From SLJK01 sp964567295 (lineage in GTDB: Bacteria > Bacillota > Dethiobacteria > DTU022 > UBA8154), in the NCBI GenBank assembly GCA_964567295.1, contig CAZMLU010000002.1, forward strand, positions 14,418-78,417: 64,000 nt of DNA. Direction: 5' to 3'. How positions within the stretch are numbered: position 1 is the first letter of the stretch; each line of letters begins with the position of its first letter. Positions 26,197 to 35,385 of this stretch are shown here, in pieces. Below the pieces are notes generated by a model. That model saw only the letters and a list, made by a program, of their open reading frames with translations. It was not told where the DNA came from and did no database searches. The translations under genes were made by a program, and so were the position numbers.

Positions 26197-27612
26197 ATGT
26201 CTGCCTACAACAGGGTAACTCCCGAAATCATATCGCAACTGATAGAAATCCTGGGAACAGCCCATCTCATCCATGACAACCCCGAAAAGATGGAGCCCTA
26301 CAGTCACGATGAGGTCTTTGAAAAAGGCTATGCCAGCATGCCGGAAGTGGTAGTTAAGCCCTCGCGCACTGAAGAAATAGCCCGCATCATGCAGCTTGCC
26401 AATCGCGAAATGATACCGGTCACACCACGGGGAGCAGGAAGCGGGCTCTCCGGTGGAGCCGTCCCCGCCTTTGGCGGAATAGTGCTCTCGCTAGAACGCA
26501 TGAATAAAATTCTGGAAATAGACAAAGAGAATCTCATGACCGTGGTAGAACCCGGAGTGATTACCAATGAACTTAGCAAGATACTGCAGGGAGAGGGGCT
26601 CTTCTACGCAGGCTACCCCCTAAGCCTGGAAACCTGTTTTATAGGGGGGAATGTGGCAGAAAACGCCGGAGGAGCCAAAACCATTAAGTACGGCGTTACA
26701 GGTCGCTATGTCCAGGGCTTGGAAGTTGTTTTGCCCACAGGAGAAATTATTAACCTTGGAGGAAAACGTCTCAAAGATGTCACCGGTTACGATCTAATTC
26801 ACCTGCTGGTAGGCTCGGAAGGAACACTGGGTATTTTCACCAGGATAACTCTGGGACTACTGCCGCTTCCCCCAGAATCGGTATCCCTTCTGATTCCTTT
26901 TAAAAACCTGGAAACCGCCGTCAAGACTGCACCGCAGATGATGGTCGCTACAGGTATAACCCCCTGTGCCATAGAGTTGATGGACAGCAAATGCATCGAA
27001 ATCAGCTGCCGCCTCATCAATGACAAAGTCCCTTACCAGAAAGAAGCAGAAAGCTTCCTGCTCATCGAAGTGGACGGCACGGCTCAACAGGTTGAAAATG
27101 ATTATAACGCCCTTGCAGACTTCTGCCTGGAAAACGGTGCCCTGGACGCTTACGTAGCCAACACCCCTTCTACAAGGGAGCGTTTTTGGAACATCCGAAA
27201 AAGCATCTCCGATGCCCTTAAGGCTTACTACCCGGGTAATGCAGCAGAAGATATTGTCGTTCCTCCCGCATCAATCCCCGTTCTATTGGAAGAAGCCTAC
27301 CGTCTCACCGAAGAGCATGGTCTGGAGTGCTTAAGCTTTGGACACTTGGGCGACGGCAACGCTCACATTCACCTACTACCGGACGAAAATATTCCAGCAG
27401 ATAAGTGGCAAGAAGCGGTAGACACCATCCTGTCCAGGCTGTATCGGACGGCACATGAAATGGGAGGCACAATTAGCGGAGAACACGGGATCGGGCATAA
27501 AAGAAAGAAATACCTCCACCTGGTGTTGGACGAACCGGAGCTTTCCCTGATGCGCAGAATAAAAGAAGCCTTTGATCCCAACTATATCTTAAACCCGGGC
27601 AAAATCATTTAA
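26197..27612 (+). CDS. GlcD-type FAD-linked 2-hydroxyacid (lactate/glycolate) dehydrogenase
   Basis: The protein belongs to the FAD-linked oxidases with a PCMH-type FAD domain and a C-terminal cap. It has VTPRGAGSGLSGGAVPAFGG (FAD binding), NVAENAGGAKTIKYGVTG and LLVGSEGTLGIFTRITL. The C-terminal FGHLGDGNAHIHLLP and GTISGEHGIGHKRKKYL bind the catalytic site. The start chosen is the second ATG, 9 nt after GGAGGA. No electron-transfer flavoprotein or iron-sulfur partner follows, so the electron acceptor is unknown. D-lactate or glycolate is the likely substrate. Confidence 0.9.
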   Translation: MSAYNRVTPEIISQLIEILGTAHLIHDNPEKMEPYSHDEVFEKGYASMPEVVVKPSRTEEIARIMQLANREMIPVTPRGAGSGLSGGAVPAFGGIVLSLERMNKILEIDKENLMTVVEPGVITNELSKILQGEGLFYAGYPLSLETCFIGGNVAENAGGAKTIKYGVTGRYVQGLEVVLPTGEIINLGGKRLKDVTGYDLIHLLVGSEGTLGIFTRITLGLLPLPPESVSLLIPFKNLETAVKTAPQMMVATGITPCAIELMDSKCIEISCRLINDKVPYQKEAESFLLIEVDGTAQQVENDYNALADFCLENGALDAYVANTPSTRERFWNIRKSISDALKAYYPGNAAEDIVVPPASIPVLLEEAYRLTEEHGLECLSFGHLGDGNAHIHLLPDENIPADKWQEAVDTILSRLYRTAHEMGGTISGEHGIGHKRKKYLHLVLDEPELSLMRRIKEAFDPNYILNPGKII

Positions 27613-27619
27613 AACAATT

Positions 27620-28336
27620 TCAAGTGTAAATACCGAAAACACTTAAATCAATAGGACGAGGTTTAAAAAACAGGTAATCGCAGGCGGTAAGATAATAAGT
27701 GATACCATCAACTTCCCCCTCTACTGCTTTAGCATGGTCTTCCCCGTGCAGATGCCCGTAAAGGCATATTTTGACCTCAAAAGATTTCATAATCTCCACA
27801 AATCCGCTCCCTGCTCGCCGGTTTGAAAAAGGAGGATAGTGCAGTGTCACGATAATATCTTCGTATCCATCCTGACGGGCATTCTTTAATGACATCTCCA
27901 GGCGCAGTAGTTCTCTGTTATAAACTTTTTCATCATCCTGTCCGCTCTTTCCCTGCGCAGGAACGGACCATCCCCGAGTTCCGCATAGTGCAATTCTATC
28001 GGCAAAAGGGTGGTAATTGTTCTGCAGCGCATACATGCTTTCAGGAAGCGCCGCTTTCACCTTTGCATAACTCTGCCACCAGTAATCGTGATTCCCTTTA
28101 AAGAGAACTTTTTGCCCGGGCAAACTATCTACAAAGGCAAAATCTTCCCTCGCCTCCTCTAATTTCATAGCCCAGGAAAGATCCCCCCCCAAAACAACAA
28201 CATCCTCCGCTGTGACTGCTGCTTCCCAATTTTTCTTAAGTTTAAGATGGTGGTCCTGCCAATGCTCGCCAAAAATATTCATCGGCTTTTCACCACCCAG
28301 TGAAAGGTGAAGATCGCTTATGGCGAAAAGGCGCAT
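27620..28336 (-). CDS. Calcineurin-like metallophosphoesterase
   Basis: The 238-aa product has all metal motifs of the superfamily: ISDLHLSLG (D-x-H) at residues 7-15, VVLGGDLSW (GD), LFKGNHDYWW (GNHD), VTLHYPPF and YGHLHGEDH (GHxH). The Mre11/YfcE-like layout and the Trp-rich NHDYWWQS segment match a family of predicted phosphohydrolases in Bacillota. It stands alone and converges on the oxidase gene with a 7-bp gap. Substrate unknown. Confidence 0.88.
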   Translation of the reverse strand: MRLFAISDLHLSLGGEKPMNIFGEHWQDHHLKLKKNWEAAVTAEDVVVLGGDLSWAMKLEEAREDFAFVDSLPGQKVLFKGNHDYWWQSYAKVKAALPESMYALQNNYHPFADRIALCGTRGWSVPAQGKSGQDDEKVYNRELLRLEMSLKNARQDGYEDIIVTLHYPPFSNRRAGSGFVEIMKSFEVKICLYGHLHGEDHAKAVEGEVDGITYYLTACDYLFFKPRPIDLSVFGIYT

Positions 28337-28427
28337 CTAGTTTTACCCCCTGAAAATTAATGTTTGCTCTTCACCGCAATAACCCTTGAACAAAAAAATA
28401 ATATATGCTACTATTTTAACATAAGAT

Positions 28428-28512
28428 GCGGGCGTGGCGGAACTGGCAGACGCGCAGGACTTAGGATCCTGTGGGGCAACCCGTGGGGGTTCAAATCCCT
28501 TCGCCCGCACCA
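28428..28512 (+). tRNA. tRNA-Leu (anticodon TAG)
   Basis: An 85-nt cloverleaf with acceptor GCGGGCG/CGCCCGC, a long variable arm as in class II tRNAs, and the anticodon loop CTTAGGA within stem CAGGA/TCCTG. The anticodon UAG reads CUA. The T-arm has GGTTCAAATCC, and CCA is encoded. Confidence 0.95.
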
Positions 28513-28574
28513 ACTATTTTATCGGGGTTTGTGAGTAGGTACTGTAATAGCTTGGATTTTTCTGCATAAAAAAG

Positions 28575-28604
28575 CAAAACAAAACCGGGAGTTGCCACTC
28601 CCGG
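28575..28604 (-). terminator. Rho-independent terminator of the Asp23 operon
   Basis: A perfect 8-bp GC-rich stem CCGGGAGT/ACTCCCGG with a 4-nt loop is followed on the minus strand by TTTTGTTTTG. It lies 43 nt after the DUF2273 stop. Confidence 0.8.
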
Positions 28605-28646
28605 CAATGGTAGAAAATCATTATAAACCCTTCTTATAGCAAGGTC

Positions 28647-28874
28647 CTATTTTTTTGGCAAAGGCAGTTTTTGCCAGGCTTTATCAATAACCCTGTGCAG
28701 TCCCTCTCCCTGTTCATATTTCCCCCCCAGATAGATTCCGACTAATATTAGTATAATTATTAATAAAGCCTTCCAGAAACCGAACAATAAGAATAGAATT
28801 GCCACTAAAAAGCCCAGGAAGCCGCCCACTACTTTTCCCCAGTTTTCACTCAGCAACCTGTATATATCCTTCAA
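28647..28874 (-). CDS. DUF2273 small membrane protein
   Basis: This 75-aa protein has two membrane helices (about 15-32 and 34-50) around a FGFWKALLIIILILVGIYLG core, and ends in a basic tail. DUF2273 proteins routinely follow amaP and asp23 in Bacillota and are thought to help anchor the Asp23 network at the membrane. It is separated from amaP by 15 nt and closes the operon. Confidence 0.85.
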   Translation of the reverse strand: MKDIYRLLSENWGKVVGGFLGFLVAILFLLFGFWKALLIIILILVGIYLGGKYEQGEGLHRVIDKAWQKLPLPKK

Positions 28875-28889
28875 TTCTCTTTCACACCT

Positions 28890-29450
28890 TTAATGAGCAG
28901 ATTTTTGTATTTTCTCCCTGGCTACACCTTCAACCAAGATCTTTACTTCCGCTACAGTGATCCCACTCATCTCCTCCACGTACTCGCGAACCTTTTCTTG
29001 GAGCTCACTCATAATTTCCTGGATCGGCAGGCCAGGTATAGTTTGAATGCGAATATTAATGGTAAGCCCCTGCTCCGTAGAACTAATTCGCGTATTTACG
29101 TCACGAATACCTTTTACCTGTTTAGATGCTGTTAAAACCATGCTATCAATGGCTTCAAAGGAGATCCTTAACTCCCATTTTTCATCGGTATGGCTTACGA
29201 TATTTTTCCCTTCTTTCTTTCTTTTTCGCCGAGAGAACGAAGCAATTAATAACACTCCCAGAATTACAAGAACAAAACCAAGAACGGTATAATTATAATC
29301 TCCGACTAATAAGAGCAGGTCAAATCTTGTATATGGAAAAATATTCGGGTCCATGACATTCAGAGATAAAAATAATAACAACACCCCTGCCACAAGTATT
29401 ATAATACCTACAATTACTGATATAATGCGAGATACTATTCCCATTGTCAC
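28890..29450 (-). CDS. amaP: AmaP, alkaline shock response membrane anchor protein
   Basis: AmaP anchors Asp23 to the membrane in Staphylococcus. This 186-aa protein has two helices (about 8-30 and 50-70), a basic RRKRKKEGK linker and a C-terminal Asp23-like domain (about 95-175). The domain contains KGIRDVNTRISSTEQGLTI and VREYVEEMSGITVAEVKI. The assembly gap separates it from asp23, but both lie on the minus strand in the usual order. Confidence 0.87.
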   Translation of the reverse strand: MTMGIVSRIISVIVGIIILVAGVLLLFLSLNVMDPNIFPYTRFDLLLLVGDYNYTVLGFVLVILGVLLIASFSRRKRKKEGKNIVSHTDEKWELRISFEAIDSMVLTASKQVKGIRDVNTRISSTEQGLTINIRIQTIPGLPIQEIMSELQEKVREYVEEMSGITVAEVKILVEGVAREKIQKSAH

Positions 29451-29502
29451 AACTCCTTTCTCTCCTTTTCAGGAAAGAAACCAGATTCACCTTCCGATGC
29501 CC

Positions 29503-29557
29503 GGCAGGTAAGCCCCTTACTTATTTAACTCTTTACTCTTTACTCTTTACTCTTTAC
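29503..29557. repeat. Left copy of a 55-bp direct repeat flanking the N gap, with TCTTTAC heptamers
   Basis: The 55 bp before the gap are identical to the 55 bp after it. The last 30 bp are tandem heptamers of TCTTTAC (four units). An exact copy at both contig ends is what an assembler leaves when a tandem repeat is not joined. Confidence 0.9.
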
Positions 29558-29657
29558 NNNNNNNNNNNNNNNNNNNNNNNNNNNNNNNNNNNNNNNNNNN
29601 NNNNNNNNNNNNNNNNNNNNNNNNNNNNNNNNNNNNNNNNNNNNNNNNNNNNNNNNN
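29558..29657. other. Assembly gap (100 N)
   Basis: Exactly 100 undetermined bases, a conventional scaffold-gap length. Both flanks carry the same 55-bp sequence, so the true distance may be zero or an overlap. Confidence 0.99.
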
Positions 29658-29712
29658 GGCAGGTAAGCCCCTTACTTATTTAACTCTTTACTCTTTACTC
29701 TTTACTCTTTAC
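29658..29712. repeat. Right copy of the 55-bp direct repeat flanking the N gap
   Basis: Identical to the left copy. Its heptamer part reads into the 3' end of asp23: the last residues (GKE) and the stop codon of that gene come from the repeat itself. Confidence 0.9.
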
Positions 29713-30082
29713 CTTCCGAATTTTCCTGGGAAAAGCTAACTCCCTGCACGTAAAGATTTACTATCTTTACTTTCAATCCGGTCATATTCTCGATGTCTTT
29801 CTTTACCTTTTCCTGAACCGTTCTGCCTACAATATGAATACGGGAACCGTAATTCACAGACATGTAAAGATCAACAGATACCTCTTTCTCATCTCCTTCG
29901 ACTTTTACTCCCCTGGAAAGATTTTTCCTCCCCAGAGCTTCTGCAATACCCCCTACAATCCCTCCGCTCATTCCTGCTACACCATCAACCTCTAAGGCAG
30001 CTAAACTGGCAATTATAGAAACCACTTCGTCGGCAATATGAACAGAACCCAATTCAGAAGGATAACTGTACTCCTCTTCCAT
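29702..30082 (-). CDS. asp23: Asp23/Gls24 family envelope stress protein
   Basis: Asp23 proteins are abundant membrane-associated stress proteins of Bacillota that respond to cell-wall and alkaline stress. The 126-aa product has GSVHIADEVVSIIASLAALEVDGVAGM, shown here by its ends, then SVDLYMSVNYGSRI and VKKDIENMTGLKVKIVNLYV. These are the standard family segments. It is the first gene of the asp23-amaP-DUF2273 operon. The stop codon lies inside the tandem heptamer repeat, so repeat-number changes would alter the extreme C-terminus. Confidence 0.92.
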   Translation of the reverse strand: MEEEYSYPSELGSVHIADEVVSIIASLAALEVDGVAGMSGGIVGGIAEALGRKNLSRGVKVEGDEKEVSVDLYMSVNYGSRIHIVGRTVQEKVKKDIENMTGLKVKIVNLYVQGVSFSQENSEGKE

Positions 30083-30327
30083 GTAGATATCACTCCTTTA
30101 TAATTTCTCAATTATTATTCTAATTATATCATATAATAAAAATAATATCAATTATCAAAATCTTGCTATGGCGGGAACCTTATCCTTCCCAATTACTGGT
30201 ATATTTGATGCGCTCCCCAAGGAACCAGAGAACCCGCCAACACAATGGAAGAAAATATAAGCTGAACTCCATGAGGTTGCCTCTCAAATCCAAAGACTCC
30301 CGGGTTTTTCAGCAACCAATAAGGCAA

Positions 30328-31437
30328 TTATTTATAGACATCGTTATCACCTGTATCGTGCTGATAACGCAGAGGGGTCTCCAGATAGATGCTCCTGCTG
30401 GGAAAGGCTACGGAAACCCCCTCTTCTTCCAGGATTTCCATTATCTTAAAATTAACGTCTTCCTTAACTTTTAAAAACTCTCCCCAGATAGTAGTAATGG
30501 TGAAAAAATAAACAAATATATCCAGGCTGCTGTCATTAAAATTCTCAAAGTAGACAAAGATCATTTCCTTGTGCACCTCGGGATGATTTTCCAGCAGCTC
30601 CCTGATCCTTTCCACGCACCTCCGCAGCTTTTCCAGGGGTGTCATATATGTAACTCCCAGGTGAAAGGAGACCCTGCGTTTCCCCATCTTGGTCCAGTTG
30701 GTTATAGCTTCGTTAGCCAGAGTCGCATTAGGAACAGTGACCAATGCCTTGGCAAAAGTCCTGACCTTGGTACTGCGAAAAGACATGTCCTCTACGGTCC
30801 CCTCTACGCTAGGAGTATAGATCCAGTCCCCAATAGAAAAAGGTTTTTCCGTAATAATGACTATGCCTCCAAAAACGTTAGCTATAGCATCCTTGGCCGC
30901 CAGAGCCACTGCCAGACCCCCAATCCCCAGGCCTGCGATAAAGCCGGTCATATCATACCCCCACTCCTGGGCAATGATACTTAAGGCCAGCACCACGATA
31001 ATGACTTTCAACGCCTTGGTTAAAAAGGGGATCAGAATTCTGTCAAGTTCTATGTCCATCTTTTTACTTATTTCTTCGAATAAATATGGCCCGGTGAACT
31101 TATACAGGCCCCAGGCAATTAATATAATAATCGCCATACGGGAAAACCTCGTTATTAGTACATCCTGGTACGGAGTCAGCGGCAGGTACATAAAAGAGAG
31201 GTATATACCAAAAAGAACCAGCAACCATTGTAGCGGTCTCTCAAACGCTTGCAGGATAGAATTATCAATACTTAGCTGTCCCTTTTTGCACGCCTTGCGG
31301 AAAATCAAAAAGGCAACTCTAACCAAAAATTTTCTTAACAAAAGAAAAAAGAGAAAGATTCCCAGAGCTATATTAATTTCATTCCAGGTCCCCTGGGGTA
31401 TCATTCTTTCAATATTGGCCCAGATATCATCAAACAT
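30328..31437 (-). CDS. Small-conductance mechanosensitive channel (MscS family)
   Basis: MscS channels release solutes on osmotic downshock. The 369-aa product has about five membrane helices; the pore-lining one holds GFIAGLGIGGLAVALAAKDAIAN (about 165-187, only its ends matter for the call). The beta domain follows with ITEKPFSIGDWI and VEGTVEDMSFRSTKVRTF, then VPNATLANEAITNWT. It is a stand-alone gene. The 245 bp between it and asp23 contain no gene I recognise. Confidence 0.93.
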   Translation of the reverse strand: MFDDIWANIERMIPQGTWNEINIALGIFLFFLLLRKFLVRVAFLIFRKACKKGQLSIDNSILQAFERPLQWLLVLFGIYLSFMYLPLTPYQDVLITRFSRMAIIILIAWGLYKFTGPYLFEEISKKMDIELDRILIPFLTKALKVIIVVLALSIIAQEWGYDMTGFIAGLGIGGLAVALAAKDAIANVFGGIVIITEKPFSIGDWIYTPSVEGTVEDMSFRSTKVRTFAKALVTVPNATLANEAITNWTKMGKRRVSFHLGVTYMTPLEKLRRCVERIRELLENHPEVHKEMIFVYFENFNDSSLDIFVYFFTITTIWGEFLKVKEDVNFKIMEILEEEGVSVAFPSRSIYLETPLRYQHDTGDNDVYK

Positions 31438-31594
31438 TTTTCACCTTTCCCTCCGTTAATTCCATTTTTCACCTTTTCGACAAAAAGCTTATATCTCCTT
31501 TTTTTCCTACATAGCAAATAAAAAAGCATAGACCCCTCATTTACGGACAGGACTACGCTTTTTAAAGATTGGTGATCACTTTTTAAAAAATAAC

Positions 31595-31669
31595 TGGCTG
31601 GGGCGGCAGGATTCGAACCTGCGGGTGCGGGGTCCAAAACCCCGTGCCTTACCGCTTGGCTACGCCCCA
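31595..31669 (-). tRNA. tRNA-Gln (anticodon TTG)
   Basis: A 75-nt cloverleaf with acceptor TGGGGCG/CGCCCCA, anticodon loop TTTTGGA in stem CGGGG/CCCCG, T-arm GGTTCGAATCC and encoded CCA. The anticodon UUG reads CAA and CAG. Confidence 0.95.
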
Positions 31670-31690
31670 GCACAAAACTAATTTACATTT

Positions 31691-31769
31691 TGGGGTGAGT
31701 GATGGGACTTGAACCCACGACCTCCAGGGCCACAACCTGGCGCTCTAACCGAGCTGAGCTACACCCACC
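31691..31769 (-). tRNA. tRNA-His (anticodon GTG)
   Basis: Acceptor GTGGGTG/CACTCAC, anticodon loop TTGTGGC within CCAGG/CCTGG, C73 discriminator with encoded CCA, and an extra G at position -1, as expected for histidine tRNA. It lies 21 bp upstream of tRNA-Gln on the same strand and is probably co-transcribed with it. Confidence 0.95.
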
Positions 31770-31899
31770 ACATTAATCTTTTTACCATTAGCAAAAGATA
31801 TTGTAGCACACTGCTCCTACTCTGTCAAGATTAGCAAAAACCATTATAACACTTGTCACACGGGATGTTTGCAGTTATAATAATGTTTAAGGTAAACGT

Positions 31900-31974
31900 G
31901 CCGGCGTAGCTCAGAGGCAGAGCAGCGCATTCGTAATGCGCAGGCCACCGGTTCAAATCCGGTCGCCGGCTCCA
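31900..31974 (+). tRNA. tRNA-Thr (anticodon CGT)
   Basis: A 75-nt cloverleaf with acceptor GCCGGCG/CGCCGGC, anticodon loop TTCGTAA in stem CGCAT/ATGCG, T-arm GGTTCAAATCC and encoded CCA. It is divergent from the tRNA-His/Gln pair. The 210 bp after it hold no feature I can name. Confidence 0.95.
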
Positions 31975-32187
31975 GGGTTTAATAGAAGCGCTTATTTTTC
32001 TTCTCACAATTCATTAAGGAAAACGACCTTCCAAGTCTTCCTCCAGCCAAGTGTTACCCTTCATAATTATGAAGCTATTGGCATTGGGATAAAAAGTAGG
32101 AATATTATTAATCGTAGAACCCCGCTGAATATGGGAAGAAATGATATTTTCCCCTCAGGTTTTTTGCTTAATAACAAATGCCCTTCT

Positions 32188-33558
32188 TCACCTCCTATTT
32201 ACCGCAGCCTGCAGCACTTTTGCCGCTACCGGTCCGGCCAACTGGCTTCCAGAACCACCGTTTTCTATTACAACAACAAAGGCAAGAGGATAATCTTCTC
32301 TATCCAAAAACCCGGCAAACCAGGCATGCGGCTTTCTTCTTCCACCAACTTCAGCAGTTCCGGATTTAGCACAGAGCTCAAGGTCACGAAAATTCTCTTC
32401 ACCATAGGCACTTATGGTATTGTTTCTCATCATTTTCCCAAGCCTTTCTGCTGTTTCTGCCGAAAGCATCCGCTCCCTGCCATTTAGATAAGAAGTGACA
32501 TAAGAGAATATCCCCCGATTTTTCAGTATTCTCGGAGTAATACCCACTCCTTCATTGGCAATAGCCCCCATGTAAACCATGAAATTTAACGGGTTTGCCA
32601 AATTTGTGTACTGTCCAATGCCGGCCCAGGCCAGGTCTGCTCCTTCCGCATCCGAGACATCCATACTGCTTGCGACCGTCTTTATACTATCGACCTCCAC
32701 CGCGGAATTGAATCCTGCTAAATCAGCATATTTCTGCAATGTATCTTTGCCAAGGTCATGCGTGATCTGCGCAAAGGCAACATTACAAGAATCGGCCAAA
32801 GCCTGTTCTAAGGTAACTTCTCCATGTGCCAAGGGGCAGGTCACCATATCTTCCCCTATAGACAACTTTCCTTCACAGTGATAGCGTTTATGATCAAGAT
32901 TATCAATCTCATCAATAGCCGCCGCAGCAGTCACCAGCTTAAACACCGAGCCGGGGGTATATGCAGCAGAAAAAAAGCGGTTTATATAGCTCCCCTCGTA
33001 TCTTTCTGGATCAGCCGTCACATCGGGAGGGTTTTCCGGATCAATAGAGGGCCTGCTAACCATGCACAAAATCTCTCCCGTCTTATAGTTATATATGCCC
33101 ACCGTTCCCTTGCGTTCACCTATTTCCCGGTAGGCTACAGCACATAAACCGGCATCCAGGGTGAGGGTGAGTTCGCTTCCGGAGCTTGGACTGTCATTAA
33201 AACGATATACGCCATTGACAATATCCCAGCCGCTCAACTTGTTCCTGAAAGCCACCTGTGCGCCTGTTACCACATTGCCGTACAGGTCCCCTGTGGCATG
33301 CATAACAGCAGTGCGCACTGTTTTATCCTCGTTAAATTTTATACCCCCCTCCACAGTCTGCAGCAGAGCGTTGCCCGCACAATCATAGATCGTTCCCGCT
33401 GAGAGCAATTGTCCATCCGTATACAAGTGCCGGTTGGAAGGGTGCTGGACCCAAGTAGAAGCATTGCTAAAATAATTCACCGTGAAGATAAAAAGGCCGA
33501 CTACTAAGAGCAATGCAAAAATTAATAATATCGAAGCACGGCTTAATAAAAGTTTCAT
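32188..33558 (-). CDS. Peptidoglycan transpeptidase (class B penicillin-binding protein)
   Basis: The enzyme cross-links peptidoglycan. The 456-aa product has one N-terminal helix (about 8-30), a pedestal domain and a transpeptidase domain with all three active-site motifs: SVFK (Ser204, Lys207), SCN (257-259) and KSGT (398-401). At 456 aa it is shorter than FtsI or PBP2 and resembles the PbpA/SpoVD-type partner of FtsW/RodA proteins in actinobacteria and some Clostridia. It is 1 nt from the FHA-FtsW gene, so the pair is a polymerase-transpeptidase unit. Confidence 0.93.
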   Translation of the reverse strand: MKLLLSRASILLIFALLLVVGLFIFTVNYFSNASTWVQHPSNRHLYTDGQLLSAGTIYDCAGNALLQTVEGGIKFNEDKTVRTAVMHATGDLYGNVVTGAQVAFRNKLSGWDIVNGVYRFNDSPSSGSELTLTLDAGLCAVAYREIGERKGTVGIYNYKTGEILCMVSRPSIDPENPPDVTADPERYEGSYINRFFSAAYTPGSVFKLVTAAAAIDEIDNLDHKRYHCEGKLSIGEDMVTCPLAHGEVTLEQALADSCNVAFAQITHDLGKDTLQKYADLAGFNSAVEVDSIKTVASSMDVSDAEGADLAWAGIGQYTNLANPLNFMVYMGAIANEGVGITPRILKNRGIFSYVTSYLNGRERMLSAETAERLGKMMRNNTISAYGEENFRDLELCAKSGTAEVGGRRKPHAWFAGFLDREDYPLAFVVVIENGGSGSQLAGPVAAKVLQAAVNRR

Positions 33559-33559
33559 A

Positions 33560-35344
33560 TCAATCCCCTTTTTTCCCTGAAATATATGCTCTACCGGGCC
33601 TGGTACGCCCGTCGGCAGATTTAATAAAGGCCAAAAGGCCCCAAGAAGCCACCATGGAAGAACCTCCGTTAGAGACGAAAGGCATGGTAATGCCCGTTAG
33701 CGGAAGAATATCCACCGAACCCAAGACATTTAAAGCAACCTGGACCAAAAATATAGAACCCGCTCCACAGGCGGCAATGGCATAAAAAGATGAGCGGCAG
33801 TTTTTAATCAAAAACACGGCATAGAAAGCAAAAAATACCAGCACCAAAACTATGGTTAACGCGACCAACAGTCCCCATTCCTCACTGAGCATACCGAAAA
33901 CAAGGTCCGTATCAGCTGCAACAACTTCTGAAAAATAGCCCTCCCCTCCGCCCACTCCTAAAAGACCTCCGCTGGCAGCGGCAATCATGGTACGAGTCTG
34001 CTGGTAACCGGAGGTGCTCGCGAAATCCCAAACACTTCCCCATGTGGCAAAACGGGAAGCAATATAAGGCATAAAGGATACCGCCGCCAGGGTTCCCAAC
34101 ACGGCTCCCGCAGTTGTAAAAGCAACGGTTCGCAAATCTCCTGAACGCATAAAGGCTATAACAATAAAGGCAGTGAAAAAAACCACCACACTGCCAAAAT
34201 CTTTGGTGAGAATAAGCGCAATAATACATGCTCCCGAAAATCCTATAAAAGCTGTCATATTGCGAGTGGTGAGAAGCCTGTCCAGGGTTGCTGTGCCGGC
34301 CAAGACAAAAGCGATCTTTACGAACTCCGATGGTTGAAAGGATATAAAACCAAGGTCGATCCAGCGTCTTGCGCCAAAATGGGTCTCCCCTATGGCTAGG
34401 TTCAAGACCAGGAGCACCAGGGCAGATGCCATTAGTAGATATTTCAACCTGCGAGCCCGCCCAAGATCCCGGATTAGAACCACGAGAACCGTATACATAA
34501 CTATCCCTAAAAGAATAGCACCAAGCTGCTTTAAAAGGGCATCTGGAGTTGCTGAAGCAACAATGAATAGGTTCAAACCGCAGAGAAAATAGCAGAGCAG
34601 CTCAAGTTCCAGGTAATTTCGGCTGCGCCAACGTATAACCATATAATGCGCACATTCTGCCAGGATGAAAAGAAAGAAGGTCAAGGGCACCGCAGGATTT
34701 ACTGCAGCACCCATGGAAAGAAAGATCTGCATCCCTCCCAGGATTTGAAAAAGCAGGATCAGCATAAAGGTCAATGAAGATTTAAAATGTTTGCCGGTTG
34801 CTACAAAGCTTGTCGCTTTTTTTTGTCGCTGCATTTTTACGGGGGGTTTTCCTGGAGAAACCAACTCCATTTTCAATCCGGCAATGGAGATGATATCCCC
34901 GTATTTGACAGCCCTTGGCTCTTCTATCCTTGCCCCGTTAACTTCCACTCCATTTTTTGATTTTAAGTCCGCGATAGACCATGTCCCCTCGCGAAAGGTG
35001 AGCACGGCGTGACTTCTTGATACAAAAGGAGGATCGAGCACAACATCGGACAATTTACTCCTGCCGATGGAAACTTCCCAGTGCTTAAGAGGTATCCTGG
35101 TGCCATCATTCATGGATAGATATCCCCATACTTCATCGCTTTTTCCTTCACGTAAAAGCGGCAGCACACACCGCAAAAATATGATAACTGCCAATATAGG
35201 AAAAACCCATCTTACTGCCAGGGTATATAATTCCGCAATCAACCCGAAATTCGCAAAGAAGCTTCCCATACTTTCGGAAATATCAGCGACTATTATTAAT
35301 AACCAGTCAAAAAGATATTTAGCACTTTCTAAAAAACCATTCAT
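33560..35344 (-). CDS. FHA domain-FtsW/RodA/SpoVE fusion (SEDS glycosyltransferase)
   Basis: SEDS proteins polymerise lipid II into glycan strands. The 594-aa product starts with a membrane helix (about 40-60). A cytoplasmic FHA domain (about 70-165) follows with VSIGRSKLSDVVL, FVSRSHAVL and LKSKNGVEVNG, the phosphothreonine-binding residues being kept. About ten helices of the SEDS fold come next, with ARRWIDLGFISFQPSEFVK and GGLLGVGGGEGYF. FHA fused to FtsW implies control by a Ser/Thr kinase. In mycobacteria separate FHA proteins lie next to rodA-pbpA. No kinase gene is in this window. Confidence 0.92.
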   Translation of the reverse strand: MNGFLESAKYLFDWLLIIVADISESMGSFFANFGLIAELYTLAVRWVFPILAVIIFLRCVLPLLREGKSDEVWGYLSMNDGTRIPLKHWEVSIGRSKLSDVVLDPPFVSRSHAVLTFREGTWSIADLKSKNGVEVNGARIEEPRAVKYGDIISIAGLKMELVSPGKPPVKMQRQKKATSFVATGKHFKSSLTFMLILLFQILGGMQIFLSMGAAVNPAVPLTFFLFILAECAHYMVIRWRSRNYLELELLCYFLCGLNLFIVASATPDALLKQLGAILLGIVMYTVLVVLIRDLGRARRLKYLLMASALVLLVLNLAIGETHFGARRWIDLGFISFQPSEFVKIAFVLAGTATLDRLLTTRNMTAFIGFSGACIIALILTKDFGSVVVFFTAFIVIAFMRSGDLRTVAFTTAGAVLGTLAAVSFMPYIASRFATWGSVWDFASTSGYQQTRTMIAAASGGLLGVGGGEGYFSEVVAADTDLVFGMLSEEWGLLVALTIVLVLVFFAFYAVFLIKNCRSSFYAIAACGAGSIFLVQVALNVLGSVDILPLTGITMPFVSNGGSSMVASWGLLAFIKSADGRTRPGRAYISGKKGD

Positions 35345-35385
35345 GGATTATCTTCCTCTATCCGGGTGGATTTATGTATTGATCT

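Noticed and set aside
30170..30238. GGCGGG/CCCGCC inverted repeat between mscS and asp23, possible RNA element
   Set aside because: Only 6 bp pair across a long loop with no known motif; a 30-codon frame inside is too short to judge.
31401..31673. 90-codon frame over the tRNA-Gln gene
   Set aside because: Overlaps a tRNA and the start of mscS; composition and place indicate a spurious frame.
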